The notes below the pieces were generated by a model that worked only from the letters and a program-made list of their open reading frames with translations, was not told where the DNA came from and ran no database searches. Both the position numbers and the translations under genes were made by a program. From JAFMJV01 sp034436555 (GTDB lineage Bacteria; Chloroflexota; Limnocylindria; Limnocylindrales; CSP1-4), in NCBI GenBank assembly GCA_034436555.1, contig DAOTUU010000021.1, forward strand, positions 1 to 64,000: DNA of 64,000 bases, written 5' to 3'. Shown here one piece after another: positions 34,680-42,458 of this stretch (within the stretch, counting starts at the first letter, position 1; every line of letters starts with the position of its first letter).

Positions 34680-35510
34680 ATGGACACCCGAGCAGCCGCG
34701 GCGCGCGCCGCGGACGTCATCCGCCAGCGCTCCGGCAGGGTGCCGGAGGTGGGCCTCATCTGCGGCACCGGCTTCGCGCCATGCACGGACGTGCTGACCG
34801 ACCGCGTCACGATCCGCTATGCCGACCTCGGCTTCCGCCCGAGCGCAATCCCGAGTCACATCAACGAGGTGGACGTGGGGCTGCTCGACGGCGTGGTGGT
34901 CGCCGCGGTCAAGGGCAAGTCGCTGCCGTGTGACGGCGCGACGTGGCAGGAGGCGGGGCTGCCGGCACGCTCGCTGGCCCTGGCGGGGTGTCGTGCGCTG
35001 CTCTACTCGGCCCATTCGGGGTCCATGCGGCCGGACGTGCCGCCCGGGTCGTTCCTGGCGTTCAGCGATCACCTGAACTTCAGCGGCTTCAACCCGCTGT
35101 CCACCGAGCGCGAGGGCGAGGGCTGGCCGACCCCATACCTCTCCATGGCGGAGCTCTACGACGCCGAGCTCCTGGCGGCGGTGGTCGCGGCCGTGGAGGC
35201 GGCGGGTGTCCGATTCCCGACCGGCGTGGCCGGCTACTGGATGGGGCCCAGCTTCGAGACGCCCGCGGAGATCCGCCTGGCGCAGCTGGCTGGCTGCTCC
35301 ATCTCCAGCAACTCGTTCCTGCCGGAGGTGATGGCGGGATACCACGCGGGGATGCGCGTGGTCGGCTTCACGTACGTCTCGGTGTGGTCGGCGGGGATCG
35401 GAGATCCCATCGACATGGACACGATCCTGTCCATGGCCGAGCGCTCGCACCGTGACTTCCGCACGATCGTGCGCGCCGCGATCCCGGCGATGGCCCGCCT
35501 CGCCGGCTGA
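34680..35510 (+). CDS. Divergent purine nucleoside phosphorylase-like protein
   Basis: 276 residues with the overall trimeric PNP/MTAP layout: VGLICGTGFAP (phosphate loop, usually GSGLG), PPGSFLAFSDHLNFSGFNPL, GVAGYWMGPSFETPAEIR (matches the PNP signature GPSFET), and LPEVMAGYHAGMRVVGFTYVS. Several active-site positions deviate: the GR-x-H-x-YEG loop is GKSLPCDGATW, losing the phosphate-binding His; NAAG is SAHSG; and the purine-recognising Asn region reads TYVSVWSAG. It may act on a different nucleoside or reaction, so 'PNP' should be read as fold only. It is divergent from mazEF and shares their regulatory region. Confidence 0.82.
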   Translation: MDTRAAAARAADVIRQRSGRVPEVGLICGTGFAPCTDVLTDRVTIRYADLGFRPSAIPSHINEVDVGLLDGVVVAAVKGKSLPCDGATWQEAGLPARSLALAGCRALLYSAHSGSMRPDVPPGSFLAFSDHLNFSGFNPLSTEREGEGWPTPYLSMAELYDAELLAAVVAAVEAAGVRFPTGVAGYWMGPSFETPAEIRLAQLAGCSISSNSFLPEVMAGYHAGMRVVGFTYVSVWSAGIGDPIDMDTILSMAERSHRDFRTIVRAAIPAMARLAG

Positions 35511-36055
35511 TCGCCTGACGGCGTGGCGCCGTCGCGCGGCGGCCACATGGACAGATGTCCGGCCAGACGACCGTATCGGGGCAGATGCTGCCAGATGTCC
35601 CGCCCACGCCACCTTGAGGCCGCTGGGCCGCCGGATTCTCTGCCATCGGTCGCACTGGTCAAACGTCTGCCAGGTCCGACCTGGCTACGGTCGCGCCATG
35701 GCGACACATGGCAGCACACATCCGCCAGGTCACGCTCAGCGGGGCTCGCGGATCACCCGGAGCGATGTCAGGTTCCCCCGTACTGTCGCCATCCCGGACA
35801 CCTGGCATGGTCGCGGGACCCATGATCCGGCCCGGGATGGAGCGGGGCCCAGGCGGGACGTGGGCTTCTCCTGGGAACGGGAAGATGAATCGCTCCGGCC
35901 GCGAGCGGGTTCTGGTTGCTCGCGGTTCGGCCGGTGGAGGACGGGGGCGGCGCGACTCGCGTCGGCCGGCGGGTCGACCGCACTGGCTGTCGCGGGAAGA
36001 CGTCATGCGCGGGTCACGTCCGGACCTGGTCTTGACGACGAGACGGCAGTGTGCC
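35511..36055. other. 545-base intergenic region holding a degenerate repeat element
   Basis: Between the PNP-like gene and cysM. Open frames here lack codon bias and motifs. Besides the repeat blocks at 35640-35697 it contains several variants of CCAGATGTC/GACAGATGTC (35554-35600) and GGCGACACATGGCAG, related to the ends of the element at 15652-15914. The right half (35760-36055) holds nothing I recognise. Confidence 0.6.
35640..35697. repeat. Second, shorter copy of the 15.7-kb noncoding element
   Basis: CTGCCATCGGTCG-2-CTGGT-18-GACCTGGCT (35640-35686) matches 15744-15790 with identical spacing, and TACGGTCGCGCC (35686-35697) matches 15885-15896. The ~95 bases between the two blocks in the first copy are absent here. 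Confidence 0.65.
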
Positions 36056-37054
36056 TCACCAGAGGTTGAGCGACTCGATCTCCTCGTGGTCGCGCTCGAT
36101 GTCGCGCGTCCACAGCTCCTCGGACAGGTATTTCCAGCCGCCGTCCGCGATGAGCACCACGATCGTGCCGTGTGCCATCTGCGCCGCGATCCGCTGCGCG
36201 GCCACGATCGCGCCCCCCGCGCTCACACCCGCGAAGATGCCCTCCTTCGCGGTCAGGTCGCGCAGCGCGTCGATGGAGTCGGCGTTCGAGACGAGGAACT
36301 TCCCATCGAGCACGCTCGCGTCGAAGATCTCGGGGATGAACCCCTCGTCCAGCGACCGGAGCCCCTGGACCTTCTCGCCCGGCAGCGGCTCGGCCGCGAA
36401 CACCCGCAGCTCCGGGTTGTGCCGCTTCAGCCGTCGGCCGACGCCCATGAGCGTGCCGCCGGTCCCCAGGCCCGCCACGAACACGTCCACCTCGGGGCAG
36501 TCGGCGATGATCTCCTCGGCCGTGCCGTCCTCGTGGGCCCGGGGGTTCGCCGGGTTGCCGTACTGGTAGGGCATCACGAATCGGTCGTCCTTGGCCACCA
36601 GGTGCTTGGTCAGCGCCACCGCGCCGTTGGAGCCCAGCGCCCCCGGCGAGTCGATGATCTCCGCACCGAACAGCGCCAGCAGCTGGCGCCGCTCCCGGGT
36701 CACGTTGTCGGGCAGCACCACGGCCACGCGATAGCCCTTGCGGCGCGCGATCATCGCCAGGGCGATGCCCGTGTTGCCGGACGTCGGCTCGATGATGATG
36801 GAGTCTGGCCGCAGTCTCCCCGACGCCTCCAGGTCGTCGATGAGCGCCTTGGCCACGCGATCCTTCACCGACCCCGTCGGGTTCATGAACTCGAGCTTCG
36901 CGTACAGCCGGACGTTCGGGTTGGGACACATCCGTGGGATCTCGACGAGCGGCGTGTGGCCGATCGCGTCGATGATCGACGGGTAGCGACCGCCGTGCGG
37001 CGGCGAGCCCTCGTGGGCGTGGGGCCGGAGCCGCTCGAGGTCCGGGATGGCCAT
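36056..37054 (-). CDS. cysM: Cysteine synthase, CysM type (CysO-dependent candidate)
   Basis: PLP enzyme forming cysteine from an activated serine. 332 residues. PLP-Lys in NPTGSVKDRVAKALI, substrate loop EPTSGNTGIALA, and phosphate-binding GTGGTLMG are intact. In Mycobacterium the enzyme next to cysO uses O-phosphoserine and thiocarboxylated CysO as sulfur donor; here it directly follows a CysO-like carrier (14 bases) and an E1-rhodanese gene, which favours the same pathway over the classical O-acetylserine/sulfide route. The ATG at 37054 is kept as first start after the cysO stop. Confidence 0.9.
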   Translation of the reverse strand: MAIPDLERLRPHAHEGSPPHGGRYPSIIDAIGHTPLVEIPRMCPNPNVRLYAKLEFMNPTGSVKDRVAKALIDDLEASGRLRPDSIIIEPTSGNTGIALAMIARRKGYRVAVVLPDNVTRERRQLLALFGAEIIDSPGALGSNGAVALTKHLVAKDDRFVMPYQYGNPANPRAHEDGTAEEIIADCPEVDVFVAGLGTGGTLMGVGRRLKRHNPELRVFAAEPLPGEKVQGLRSLDEGFIPEIFDASVLDGKFLVSNADSIDALRDLTAKEGIFAGVSAGGAIVAAQRIAAQMAHGTIVVLIADGGWKYLSEELWTRDIERDHEEIESLNLW

Positions 37055-37068
37055 CGCGGTCGAACGGG

Positions 37069-37344
37069 TCAGCGACCGCCCGCCATGGCCGGCAGGAGGA
37101 CGACCGTGTCCGTCGGGCCCACGGGCGTGGCCAGCTCCTGCTCGTAGCGCACGTCCCGGCCGTTCACGTACACGTTCACGAACCGATTGAGCGTGCCCTC
37201 GGCGGTGAGCAGCTGGTCGCGCAGCGACGGGAACTGGGCGATGAGCGCGTCCAGCGTCTCCCCCACCGTGACGCCGGTGACCTCCACCTGCTTCTGGTTG
37301 CCCGCCGCCGCCCTGAGGACGGGCGGGATGCGGACCGCGGTCAT
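37069..37344 (-). CDS. Ubiquitin-fold sulfur carrier, CysO/MoaD-like
   Basis: 91 residues, MoaD/ThiS/CysO beta-grasp family. The C-terminus is LLPAMAGG followed by one extra Arg, so the Gly-Gly needed for thiocarboxylation is not terminal; a protease, perhaps the JAMM enzyme at 24211-24798, would have to remove the Arg. FVNVYVNGRDVRY is the typical central strand. The ATG overlaps the E1-rhodanese stop by four bases (ATGA), and cysM follows, giving an E1-carrier-synthase operon. Sulfur delivery to cysteine synthesis is the likely role, with molybdopterin synthesis the alternative. Confidence 0.88.
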   Translation of the reverse strand: MTAVRIPPVLRAAAGNQKQVEVTGVTVGETLDALIAQFPSLRDQLLTAEGTLNRFVNVYVNGRDVRYEQELATPVGPTDTVVLLPAMAGGR

Positions 37345-38522
37345 GCTTGCACCCCTGTGCTGGTGTTGAAGGAGCCGCCGAGCGCGAACACGCCCGACTG
37401 GCTGGCCGCCGGCGCGCCGTCTCCGCACGCCGGGCAGTGCGGATCGCGCCGCAGCTGGAGCTCCGAGAAGGACGCGTCGAGGGCGTCGTAGATGAGCAGC
37501 CTCCCGGCGAGCGTGTCGCCGATGCCGAGCAGGATCTTGAGCGCCTCGGTGGCCTGGAACATGCCCATGGTGCCGGGCACCACGCCCAGCACGCCCGCGA
37601 CCGAGCAGCCGGGCGCGAGCTCCGGGGGCGGCGGCGTGGGATAGAGGCAGCGGTAGCACGGCCCCTCGTGGGGCGCGAACACGGTGAGCTGGCCCTCGAA
37701 GCGGAACACGGACGCGTGGACCACGGTGATGCCCGCCGCGACCGCGGCGTCGTTGAGGATGTAGCGCGTCTCGAACGTGTCCGTGCCGTCGAGGATCACG
37801 TCATACCCCGCGATGAGCCGGGCCACGTTCTCCGCCGTGAGCATCTCCTCGTGCGGCACGACCTGCACATCCGGATTCAGGGCACGCACCGACTCTGCGG
37901 CGCTGTCCACCTTCTTGCGACCGACGCGGTCGTTCGTGTGCACGATCTGCCGCTGGAGGTTGGACAGGTCGACCACGTCGAAGTCGACGATGCCGATGGT
38001 GCCCACGCCCGCCGCGGCCAGGTACAGCAGCGCCGGGGCGCCCAGGCCGCCCGCGCCGATGAACAGCACCCTGCTGGCCAGGAGCCTCGCCTGGCCCTCT
38101 GCACCGACCTCCGGGATGAGCAGGTGCCGACTGTAGCGCTGCTTCTGCTCCCTGGACAGGATGACCGGCTTGGTCCACTCCCGACCCTCCGACTTCCAGG
38201 CCTGGAAGCCGCCCCTCATGGAGATCGGCTGGGCATAGCCCATGGCGGCGAGCGTGGTGGCCGCGAACAGCGAGCGCACGCCGCCCGCGCAGTAGAGCAC
38301 GACCGGACGGTCGCGATCGGGCACGGCGGCCTCGATCTGCTGCTCCAGGTAGCTCTTGGAGATGTGGGTCGCGCCGGGGGCGTGGCCCTCCTCCCACTCG
38401 GTGGTCTCGCGCACGTCGATGAAGGCGGCGCCACCCTCGACGAGCGTCGCCGCCTCGCCGGGCGAGACCTCGCGGATCGACGCGCGGGCGTCGCGCATCA
38501 GGTCGGAGAAGGACTTGGGCAT
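37341..38522 (-). CDS. Rhodanese-MoeB/ThiF fusion (E1-like activator of the sulfur carrier)
   Basis: 393 residues. N-terminal rhodanese domain (about 15-117) with the sulfur-accepting Cys78 in VVLYCAGGVRS, then a MoeB/ThiF adenylation domain with GAGGLGAP at 156-163, the Arg-finger region RHLLIPEVG, paired zinc Cys (GPCYRCLYP and CPACG), and PGCSVAGVLGVVPG. It should adenylate the carrier's C-terminus and transfer sulfur from the rhodanese Cys. In MoeZ/MOCS3 the rhodanese is C-terminal; here the order is reversed. The stop overlaps the carrier gene, supporting their partnership. Confidence 0.92.
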   Translation of the reverse strand: MPKSFSDLMRDARASIREVSPGEAATLVEGGAAFIDVRETTEWEEGHAPGATHISKSYLEQQIEAAVPDRDRPVVLYCAGGVRSLFAATTLAAMGYAQPISMRGGFQAWKSEGREWTKPVILSREQKQRYSRHLLIPEVGAEGQARLLASRVLFIGAGGLGAPALLYLAAAGVGTIGIVDFDVVDLSNLQRQIVHTNDRVGRKKVDSAAESVRALNPDVQVVPHEEMLTAENVARLIAGYDVILDGTDTFETRYILNDAAVAAGITVVHASVFRFEGQLTVFAPHEGPCYRCLYPTPPPPELAPGCSVAGVLGVVPGTMGMFQATEALKILLGIGDTLAGRLLIYDALDASFSELQLRRDPHCPACGDGAPAASQSGVFALGGSFNTSTGVQA

Positions 38523-38660
38523 CGGGGCATCGGCTCCAGAGGGTGGTGGACGGGGCCCGCTCGGCGCGGGACGGGCGGCGGGGATGGGCGGAACGCCAGC
38601 CTGGCTGAAGTCAGGCCGGCCGACGACAGGTGCAGCGACAGGCGCAGCGGCCCACGGGCG

Positions 38661-39065
38661 TCATGCGCGCGCCTCTCCGGGGGCGGGTGCCGGATCGCGC
38701 CCCTCCGTGAGCGCCTTCTTGAGGGTGTCCACGGAGAGCACGGCGCACTTCATGCGCGCGGGGCTGATCTCGATGCCCAGGAGATCCAGCACGTCCTGGT
38801 GGCGGAGTGCCACGACGTCCTCAAGGGTGCGGCCGCGGATCTCATCGGTGAGCATCGACGCGCTCGCCTGGCTGATGGCGCATCCCCGACCGGTGAAGGC
38901 CACGTCCGCCACGCGCCCGTCCTCGCTGATGTCAAGCATCAGCGTGATGCGATCGCCGCACAGGGGGTTGCTGCCCTCGTAGGCGGCGTCCGGCTCCGGC
39001 AGGGTGCCGAAGTTGTGCGGCCGGCGGTAGTGCTCCAGGATCTCGTCGCGGTAGAGGTCGTCCAT
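38661..39065 (-). CDS. sufU: SufU-type Fe-S/sulfur transfer protein
   Basis: 134 residues of the IscU/SufU family. Three conserved Cys occur in NPLCGDRITL, GRGCAISQASASML and ARMKCAVLS. The segment between the second and third Cys (LEDVVALRHQDVLDLLGIEISP) contains the insertion that distinguishes SufU from IscU; SufU accepts sulfur from SufS in a Zn-dependent swap. The gene follows sufS with ten bases between, and the sufS stop region contains TAGGCT, so sufU may also have its own promoter. C-terminal tail Ala/Pro-rich. Confidence 0.94.
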   Translation of the reverse strand: MDDLYRDEILEHYRRPHNFGTLPEPDAAYEGSNPLCGDRITLMLDISEDGRVADVAFTGRGCAISQASASMLTDEIRGRTLEDVVALRHQDVLDLLGIEISPARMKCAVLSVDTLKKALTEGRDPAPAPGEARA

Positions 39066-39075
39066 GTCCGGTCGG

Positions 39076-40338
39076 TCAGCCTACAGGATGTGCGCTCGGG
39101 GCGAAGATGCGCTGGACCGATCGCAGTCCGGCGGCGAGTCGATCGAGGTCCTCGGTGGTGGAGTAGACGTTGAAGCTGGCGCGCGCCGTGGCGGTCTCCC
39201 CCAGGCGCTCGTGGAGCGGCTGGGTGCAGTGGTGACCGGCTCGGATGGCGATCGCCTCGCGGTCCAGGAGCGTGGCCACGTCGTGGGGGTGGACGTCGGG
39301 CAGGTTGAACGTGACGATGCCCGACCGCTCGTCCGCGGAGCGGGGTCCATGCAGCCGGATGCCCGGCACCTCGCGCGGCAGCAGGTCCAGGGCGTGGCGC
39401 GTGAGCTCCCGCTCATGCGCCCGGACGGCGTCCATGCCGATCGCCGAGAGATAGCGCACCGCGGCGCCCAGGCCGATCGCCGCCGCCACGTCCGGCGTGC
39501 CCGCCTCGAACTTCCAGGGGACATCGTTCCAGGTGGCGCGGCGGAGATGCACCTCGCGGATCATCTCACCGCCACCCATGAACGGGGGCATGGCCTCCAG
39601 CAGCTCGCGACGCGCCCAGAGCGCCCCCGAGCCGGTCGGCCCCAGCACCTTGTGCCCGGAGAACACCACGAAGTCGGCGCCCCACGCCTGCACGTCGACG
39701 TGCCCGTGGGGAACCGCCTGCGCCGCATCGACCAGCACGAGGGCTCCGACCGCATGGGCCTGCTCGACCATCATCCTGACTGGGTTGATGGTGCCCAGGG
39801 CATTGCTCACCGCGGTCAGCGCGACGAGTCGAGGGCGCGTGCGCAGGAGCACCTCGTAGCTCTCCTGGTTCAGGCGACCTTGGTCGTCGATGGCCACGAA
39901 CTCCAGGTCCGCGTCCTTCTCCTGTGCCAGCAGCTGCCACGGGATGAGGTTCGAGTGATGCTCCAGCTCCGTGAGCACGATCGTGTCCGCCTGGCCGATG
40001 TGGCGCCGGCCCCACGAGTTGGCGACCAGGTTGATCGCCTCCGTGGCGTTCCGGACGAACACGACCTCGGCGGGCTCTGCGGCGTTCAGGAACCGGGCGA
40101 CGTGCGAGCGGGCCTCCTCATAGGCGGCGGTCGCCTCCTCGCCTGTGGTGTAGATGCCGCGATGGACGTTCGCCGTGAACCGCTCGTTGTAGCCCGCCAT
40201 CGCGTCCAGCACCGCGCGCGGCTTGAGCGACGTGGCGGCGCTGTCCAGGTAGGCGAGGGTGCGGCCCCCGAAGTCACGCTCGAACAGCGGGAAGTCCCGT
40301 CGGATCGCGACGGGATCCAGCGACCGGGGCTCGGTCAT
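39076..40338 (-). CDS. sufS: Cysteine desulfurase SufS
   Basis: PLP enzyme that removes sulfur from cysteine as a persulfide for Fe-S assembly. 420 residues, group II desulfurase. PLP-Lys in VVFSGHKVLGPTGSGALW, the TELEHHSNLIPWQ motif, and the catalytic Cys in IAIRAGHHCTQPLHERLG are all present. It lies between sufC and sufU in the cluster, with 20 bases to sufC. Confidence 0.96.
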   Translation of the reverse strand: MTEPRSLDPVAIRRDFPLFERDFGGRTLAYLDSAATSLKPRAVLDAMAGYNERFTANVHRGIYTTGEEATAAYEEARSHVARFLNAAEPAEVVFVRNATEAINLVANSWGRRHIGQADTIVLTELEHHSNLIPWQLLAQEKDADLEFVAIDDQGRLNQESYEVLLRTRPRLVALTAVSNALGTINPVRMMVEQAHAVGALVLVDAAQAVPHGHVDVQAWGADFVVFSGHKVLGPTGSGALWARRELLEAMPPFMGGGEMIREVHLRRATWNDVPWKFEAGTPDVAAAIGLGAAVRYLSAIGMDAVRAHERELTRHALDLLPREVPGIRLHGPRSADERSGIVTFNLPDVHPHDVATLLDREAIAIRAGHHCTQPLHERLGETATARASFNVYSTTEDLDRLAAGLRSVQRIFAPSAHPVG

Positions 40339-40358
40339 CCTCGGCGGTCCTTCCCCGG

Positions 40359-41279
40359 TCAGTCGTCGGAGCCGGCGTGGTCGGGGCCGTCGTCCGTGCC
40401 GGCCTCCATGCCCGCGGCGCGCAGGATGGGCGCGTAGCCCTCCTGCTCCAGTCGGAGCGCCAGATCCCGGCCACCGGATGTGATGATGCGGCCCTGGGCG
40501 AGCACATGCACCACATCGGGCTTGATGTGATTGAGCAGGCGCTGGTAATGCGTGATCACGAGCACGCCGAGGTCCGGCGAGAGCTGGGCGTTGACGCCGT
40601 CCGCGACGATGCGCAGGGCGTCGATGTCCAGACCCGAGTCGGTCTCGTCCAGGATGGCGAACTCGGGCTCCAGGACGGCCATCTGGAGCATCTCCAGGCG
40701 CTTCTTCTCGCCGCCTGAGAAACCCTCGTTGACGTACCGCGCGGCGAACGCGTCATCCAGCTTGAGCAGCGCCATCTTCTCGCGCATGAGCTTGCGGAAC
40801 TCACCCATGCGGATGCCGCCGCGGGTGGGGTCGGACGGATCGTATTCCGAGTCACCACCGTCCACGCCCCGTCGCCGTGCGTTGAGCGCCGTCCGGAGGA
40901 AGCTCGCCACCGACAGGCCCGGGATGGCCGTGGGGTACTGGAACGCGAGGAACAGGCCCAGGCGCGCCCGCTTGTCGGCGGACAGCTCCAGGATGTTCCT
41001 ACCCCGCCAGATGACCTCGCCACCGATGACCTCGTACGCCGGGTGGCCCATGAGCGCGTAGGCGAGGGTGGTCTTGCCGGAGCCGTTGCGACCCATGATC
41101 GCATGGACCTCGCCCTTGCGGATCGTCAGGTCGATGCCTCGCAGGATCTCCTTGTCCGGCTGGCCCACGGGCACCACTTGCAGATCGCGGATGACCAGTT
41201 CGCGGTCATCGGCGGTGGGCGAGGACGCGGCGGGGGCCGCGACGGTGTCGGTGTCGGTGGCGGCGTCGATGGCGTTCAT
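40359..41279 (-). CDS. sufC: Fe-S assembly ATPase SufC
   Basis: ABC-type ATPase of the SUF scaffold. 306 residues. Walker A GRNGSGKTT, Q-loop FLAFQYP, signature FSGGEKKRLEMLQM (the SufC-specific form), Walker B AILDETDSGLDIDAL. The N-terminal ~25 residues and C-terminal ~15 residues are non-conserved extensions. Normally SufC works with SufB and SufD, but neither is in the window: sufS follows directly. The ATG at 41277-41279 overlaps the Rrf2 regulator stop by four bases (ATGA). Confidence 0.95.
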   Translation of the reverse strand: MNAIDAATDTDTVAAPAASSPTADDRELVIRDLQVVPVGQPDKEILRGIDLTIRKGEVHAIMGRNGSGKTTLAYALMGHPAYEVIGGEVIWRGRNILELSADKRARLGLFLAFQYPTAIPGLSVASFLRTALNARRRGVDGGDSEYDPSDPTRGGIRMGEFRKLMREKMALLKLDDAFAARYVNEGFSGGEKKRLEMLQMAVLEPEFAILDETDSGLDIDALRIVADGVNAQLSPDLGVLVITHYQRLLNHIKPDVVHVLAQGRIITSGGRDLALRLEQEGYAPILRAAGMEAGTDDGPDHAGSDD

Positions 41280-41779
41280 GCGGCGGAAACGGGCTCCGTG
41301 CTGGCCGGCCGCTCGGCGACCGGGAGGGAGATGGCATTGACGGGCGGGTGATAGGGGTGGGACGGCGTGGGTCGCGCCAGCTCGGCGAGGGTCATGGAGT
41401 CCAGCGCCCCGACCACGGCCATGCGCACCCGGACCCACAGTGCGTTGACGTTGCAGATGCCGCTGCGGCTACAGACGTCCTCGTGATGGAGGCCATCCAG
41501 GGCGCAGATCATGGGGGCGATCGGGCCCTCCAGCGCCTCGATGACCTCGCTCATCCGGACCTCGGCCGGGTCGCGTGCGAGCTGGTAGCCACCGCGGGCG
41601 CCACGGGTGCTGGTGACCAGGCCCGCCTCGCGCAGGCTGACCACGAGCTGCTCCAGGTATGGGCGCGGCAGATCCTCGTGGTCCGCCAGCTCGCTGAGGC
41701 TGACCGGGCCGTCCCCGAAGTGGCGCGCGAGCTCCACCATCAGGCGAACGCCGTACTCCCCGCGGGTGGAGAAATGCAG
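41276..41779 (-). CDS. Rrf2-family regulator of the suf cluster
   Basis: Winged-helix regulator, 167 residues from the proposed start. Clear Rrf2 pattern: FSTRGEYGVRLMVELA, the helix-turn-helix DHEDLPRPYLEQLVVSLREAGLVTSTRGARGGYQLA, and three Cys in the ligand region (MIC, EDVC, SGIC) that could hold an Fe-S cluster. The start codon is problematic: no ATG, GTG or TTG lies in frame at the expected place. CTG at 41777-41779 would begin LHFSTRGEYG, as in family members; an ATC at 41815 follows GAGGAG at good spacing; a distant GTG at 41932 lies upstream of the promoter. It leads the suf operon and probably senses Fe-S status. Confidence 0.85.
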   Translation of the reverse strand: MHFSTRGEYGVRLMVELARHFGDGPVSLSELADHEDLPRPYLEQLVVSLREAGLVTSTRGARGGYQLARDPAEVRMSEVIEALEGPIAPMICALDGLHHEDVCSRSGICNVNALWVRVRMAVVGALDSMTLAELARPTPSHPYHPPVNAISLPVAERPASTEPVSAA

Positions 41780-41871
41780 CGCGCCGGTGGATGGGAAGGT
41801 GGTTCGGACGGGGATGGGACTGCTCCTCGGGCGGTCGGCAGGGGTCGCATGCGAGGACGCGGAGCCACAAT

Positions 41872-41900
41872 TCCGACACGTTTCGTCGGATATCAGTCTA
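41872..41900 (-). promoter_or_regulatory. suf operon promoter with inverted-repeat operator
   Basis: Minus-strand -10 TAGACT (41895-41900) followed by TCCGAC-7-GTCGGA (41872-41890), placed at the expected transcription start. Likely the Rrf2 protein's own binding site. Confidence 0.6.
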
Positions 41901-41973
41901 GCCCCGGTGGCTGCGGGCGTCAATCGGTCCACCGGGCCGGGCGCCGTCGCCGGCCGCGGGTGTCGCCGGGCGC

Positions 41974-42021
41974 GGTCGGCGCGCCGGGGCGGGCCGTGGT
42001 CGGCGCGCTGGGGCGGGCCGG
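41974..42021. repeat. 24-bp tandem duplication
   Basis: Two 24-base copies beginning GGTCGGCGCG (41974-41997 and 41998-42021), differing at a few bases, in the gap between the suf promoter and the 42022 lipoprotein stop. Confidence 0.7.
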
Positions 42022-42453
42022 CTATCGAAGTCCGGTGTCGTAGTCGACGCCCACCTCCGTGAACGCCTCGTCCCCGACCACGACGCTGATGGTCCGGCCC
42101 GTGGGAAACAGGTCACCGTTCGCGGGCGGTACCGGCTGGATGGTGTAGACACCCGGCGGCAGCGTCACCTCGAAGCGCCCGTCGGTCCCGGAGGTGACCC
42201 GCGCCACCACATCATCGTCGGCATCCAGGATGACGAGGTCGGCGCTGTATGGCTCGATGCACGGCGATGCGCGCGTGGCGTCCTCGCAGGTGGGCCCCAC
42301 GTGGACGATGCCCCGGATCCCGGACAGCACCGGGGACGGGGTGGGCGAGGGCGTCACCTCCGGATCCAGGATGGCCTGGCAGCCGCCGAGCACGAGGGCT
42401 GCGGCGAGCAGGACCCCGGACGCGGCGAGCAACCCGAGCCGGCGATCCCGCAC
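42022..42453 (-). CDS. Lipoprotein with carboxypeptidase-regulatory-like fold
   Basis: 143 residues. Lipobox VLGGC after a hydrophobic signal, then a Thr/Ser/Pro linker (PSPTPSP). The rest looks like a small beta-sandwich of the CarboxypepD_reg/PEGA kind: GIRGIVHVGPTCEDATRASPC, GTDGRFEVTLPPGVYTIQPV. Two Cys may form a disulfide. The GTG start lies five bases after the stop of the dehydrogenase gene, so they are probably co-transcribed. Function unknown; such proteins are often surface-binding. Confidence 0.72.
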   Translation of the reverse strand: MRDRRLGLLAASGVLLAAALVLGGCQAILDPEVTPSPTPSPVLSGIRGIVHVGPTCEDATRASPCIEPYSADLVILDADDDVVARVTSGTDGRFEVTLPPGVYTIQPVPPANGDLFPTGRTISVVVGDEAFTEVGVDYDTGLR

Positions 42454-42458
42454 GCGGC

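Noticed and set aside
35659..36006. Small open frames in the gap before cysM
   Set aside because: No codon bias or motifs, and they overlap the repeat blocks at 35640-35697.
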